Below are positions 63,919 to 64,000 of a stretch of DNA of 64,000 nt, piece by piece. The notes beneath the pieces are model-generated. The model was not told the DNA's origin. It was given only the letters and a program-made list of their open reading frames with translations, and did not search any database. Numbering within the stretch: the first letter of the stretch is position 1; every line of letters starts with the position of its first letter. The stretch comes from Gammaproteobacteria bacterium (GTDB lineage: Bacteria > Pseudomonadota > Gammaproteobacteria > Xanthomonadales > SZUA-36), in NCBI GenBank assembly GCA_030426265.1, contig JAUHYP010000002.1, forward strand, positions 1-64,000, written 5' to 3'. A program made the position numbers and the translations under genes.

Positions 63919-63960
63919 CAGGCCGCGAATCTTTTTCGCGGCCTGTGAGTTGCCTCACAG
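63919..63960 (+). promoter_or_regulatory. Two overlapping hairpins after tssC
   Basis: Hairpin 1 has 11-bp perfect arms (CAGGCCGCGAA / TTCGCGGCCTG) with a 5-nt loop (63919-63945). Hairpin 2 has 7-bp perfect arms (CTGTGAG / CTCACAG) with a TTGC loop (63943-63960). They share three bases, so full forms exclude each other. No long U-run follows either, so this looks like a processing, attenuation or expression-balancing element between the sheath genes and the next gene. Confidence 0.55.
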
Positions 63961-64000
63961 AACGGGGCCTCGGCGACGACTACAGTAAGCATACCGGGAG

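Overview
The window is GC-rich, densely coded bacterial chromosome with no rRNA, tRNA, CRISPR, phage or insertion sequence that I can recognise. The gene content points to a gammaproteobacterium: a stand-alone second-type EF-G, a VC_2705-type sodium/solute symporter pair, a phytase next to a TonB-dependent receptor, an Oar-like TonB receptor, and a type VI secretion locus with TagH/TagF/PppA. A Lysobacterales/Wenzhouxiangella-like or halotolerant marine lineage seems most likely; that placement is inference from gene content and has not been searched.

Layout. 1-5.0 kb (minus): a two-domain beta-propeller phytase lipoprotein and a TonB-dependent receptor cut by the left edge. Both are preceded by candidate PhoB boxes, suggesting a phosphate-scavenging unit. 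5.0-9.7 kb (minus): a CPA1 cation/proton antiporter followed by a three-gene partner-switching module (SpoIIE-type phosphatase with dCache sensor, RsbW-like ATPase, STAS antagonist). 9.9-12.0 kb (minus): EF-G paralogue with a clear terminator. 12.3-14.2 kb (plus): an unknown polytopic membrane protein and a lipoprotein-like protein with a CTERM-like tail. 14.4-21.8 kb (plus): a tightly overlapped Mrp-type Na+/H+ antiporter operon, E-F-G-B-C-D1-D2-X-D3, in which the MrpA C-terminal domains are fused to MrpB. 21.9-25.1 kb: two tandem AbgT transporters, convergent with purK-purE (25.1-26.9 kb, minus).

27.0-32.6 kb holds an MscS-family channel, a polysaccharide deacetylase overlapping a cytosolic binding-protein-like gene, a fasciclin protein, a small DUF6116-like membrane protein, a small outer-membrane barrel and a DsbA/FrnE-like protein. 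32.9-35.8 kb is an Oar-like TonB receptor. 35.9-39.5 kb holds a small orphan, a PQQ-type sugar dehydrogenase and a sodium/solute symporter with its DUF4212 partner. 39.7-47.6 kb groups lipid-related genes: a membrane-anchored class III aminotransferase, an Mpo1/DUF962-like protein, phosphatidylserine decarboxylase, a DUF374 acyltransferase, and, divergently, a cytochrome P450 overlapping a fatty acyl-AMP ligase-ACP fusion. A 14-bp tandem repeat array sits exactly in the divergent intergenic region. A DPP-IV-type peptidase and an NnrU-like protein follow.

50.5-64 kb is part of a type VI secretion locus: tagH-tssJ-tssK-tssL-tssM-tagF-pppA on the minus strand and tssA-tssB-tssC on the plus strand, diverging from a 328-bp intergenic region. 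hcp, tssE, tssF, tssG, clpV, vgrG and a PpkA kinase are not in the window and probably lie to the right. FHA protein, TagF and PppA together suggest post-translational control by threonine phosphorylation.
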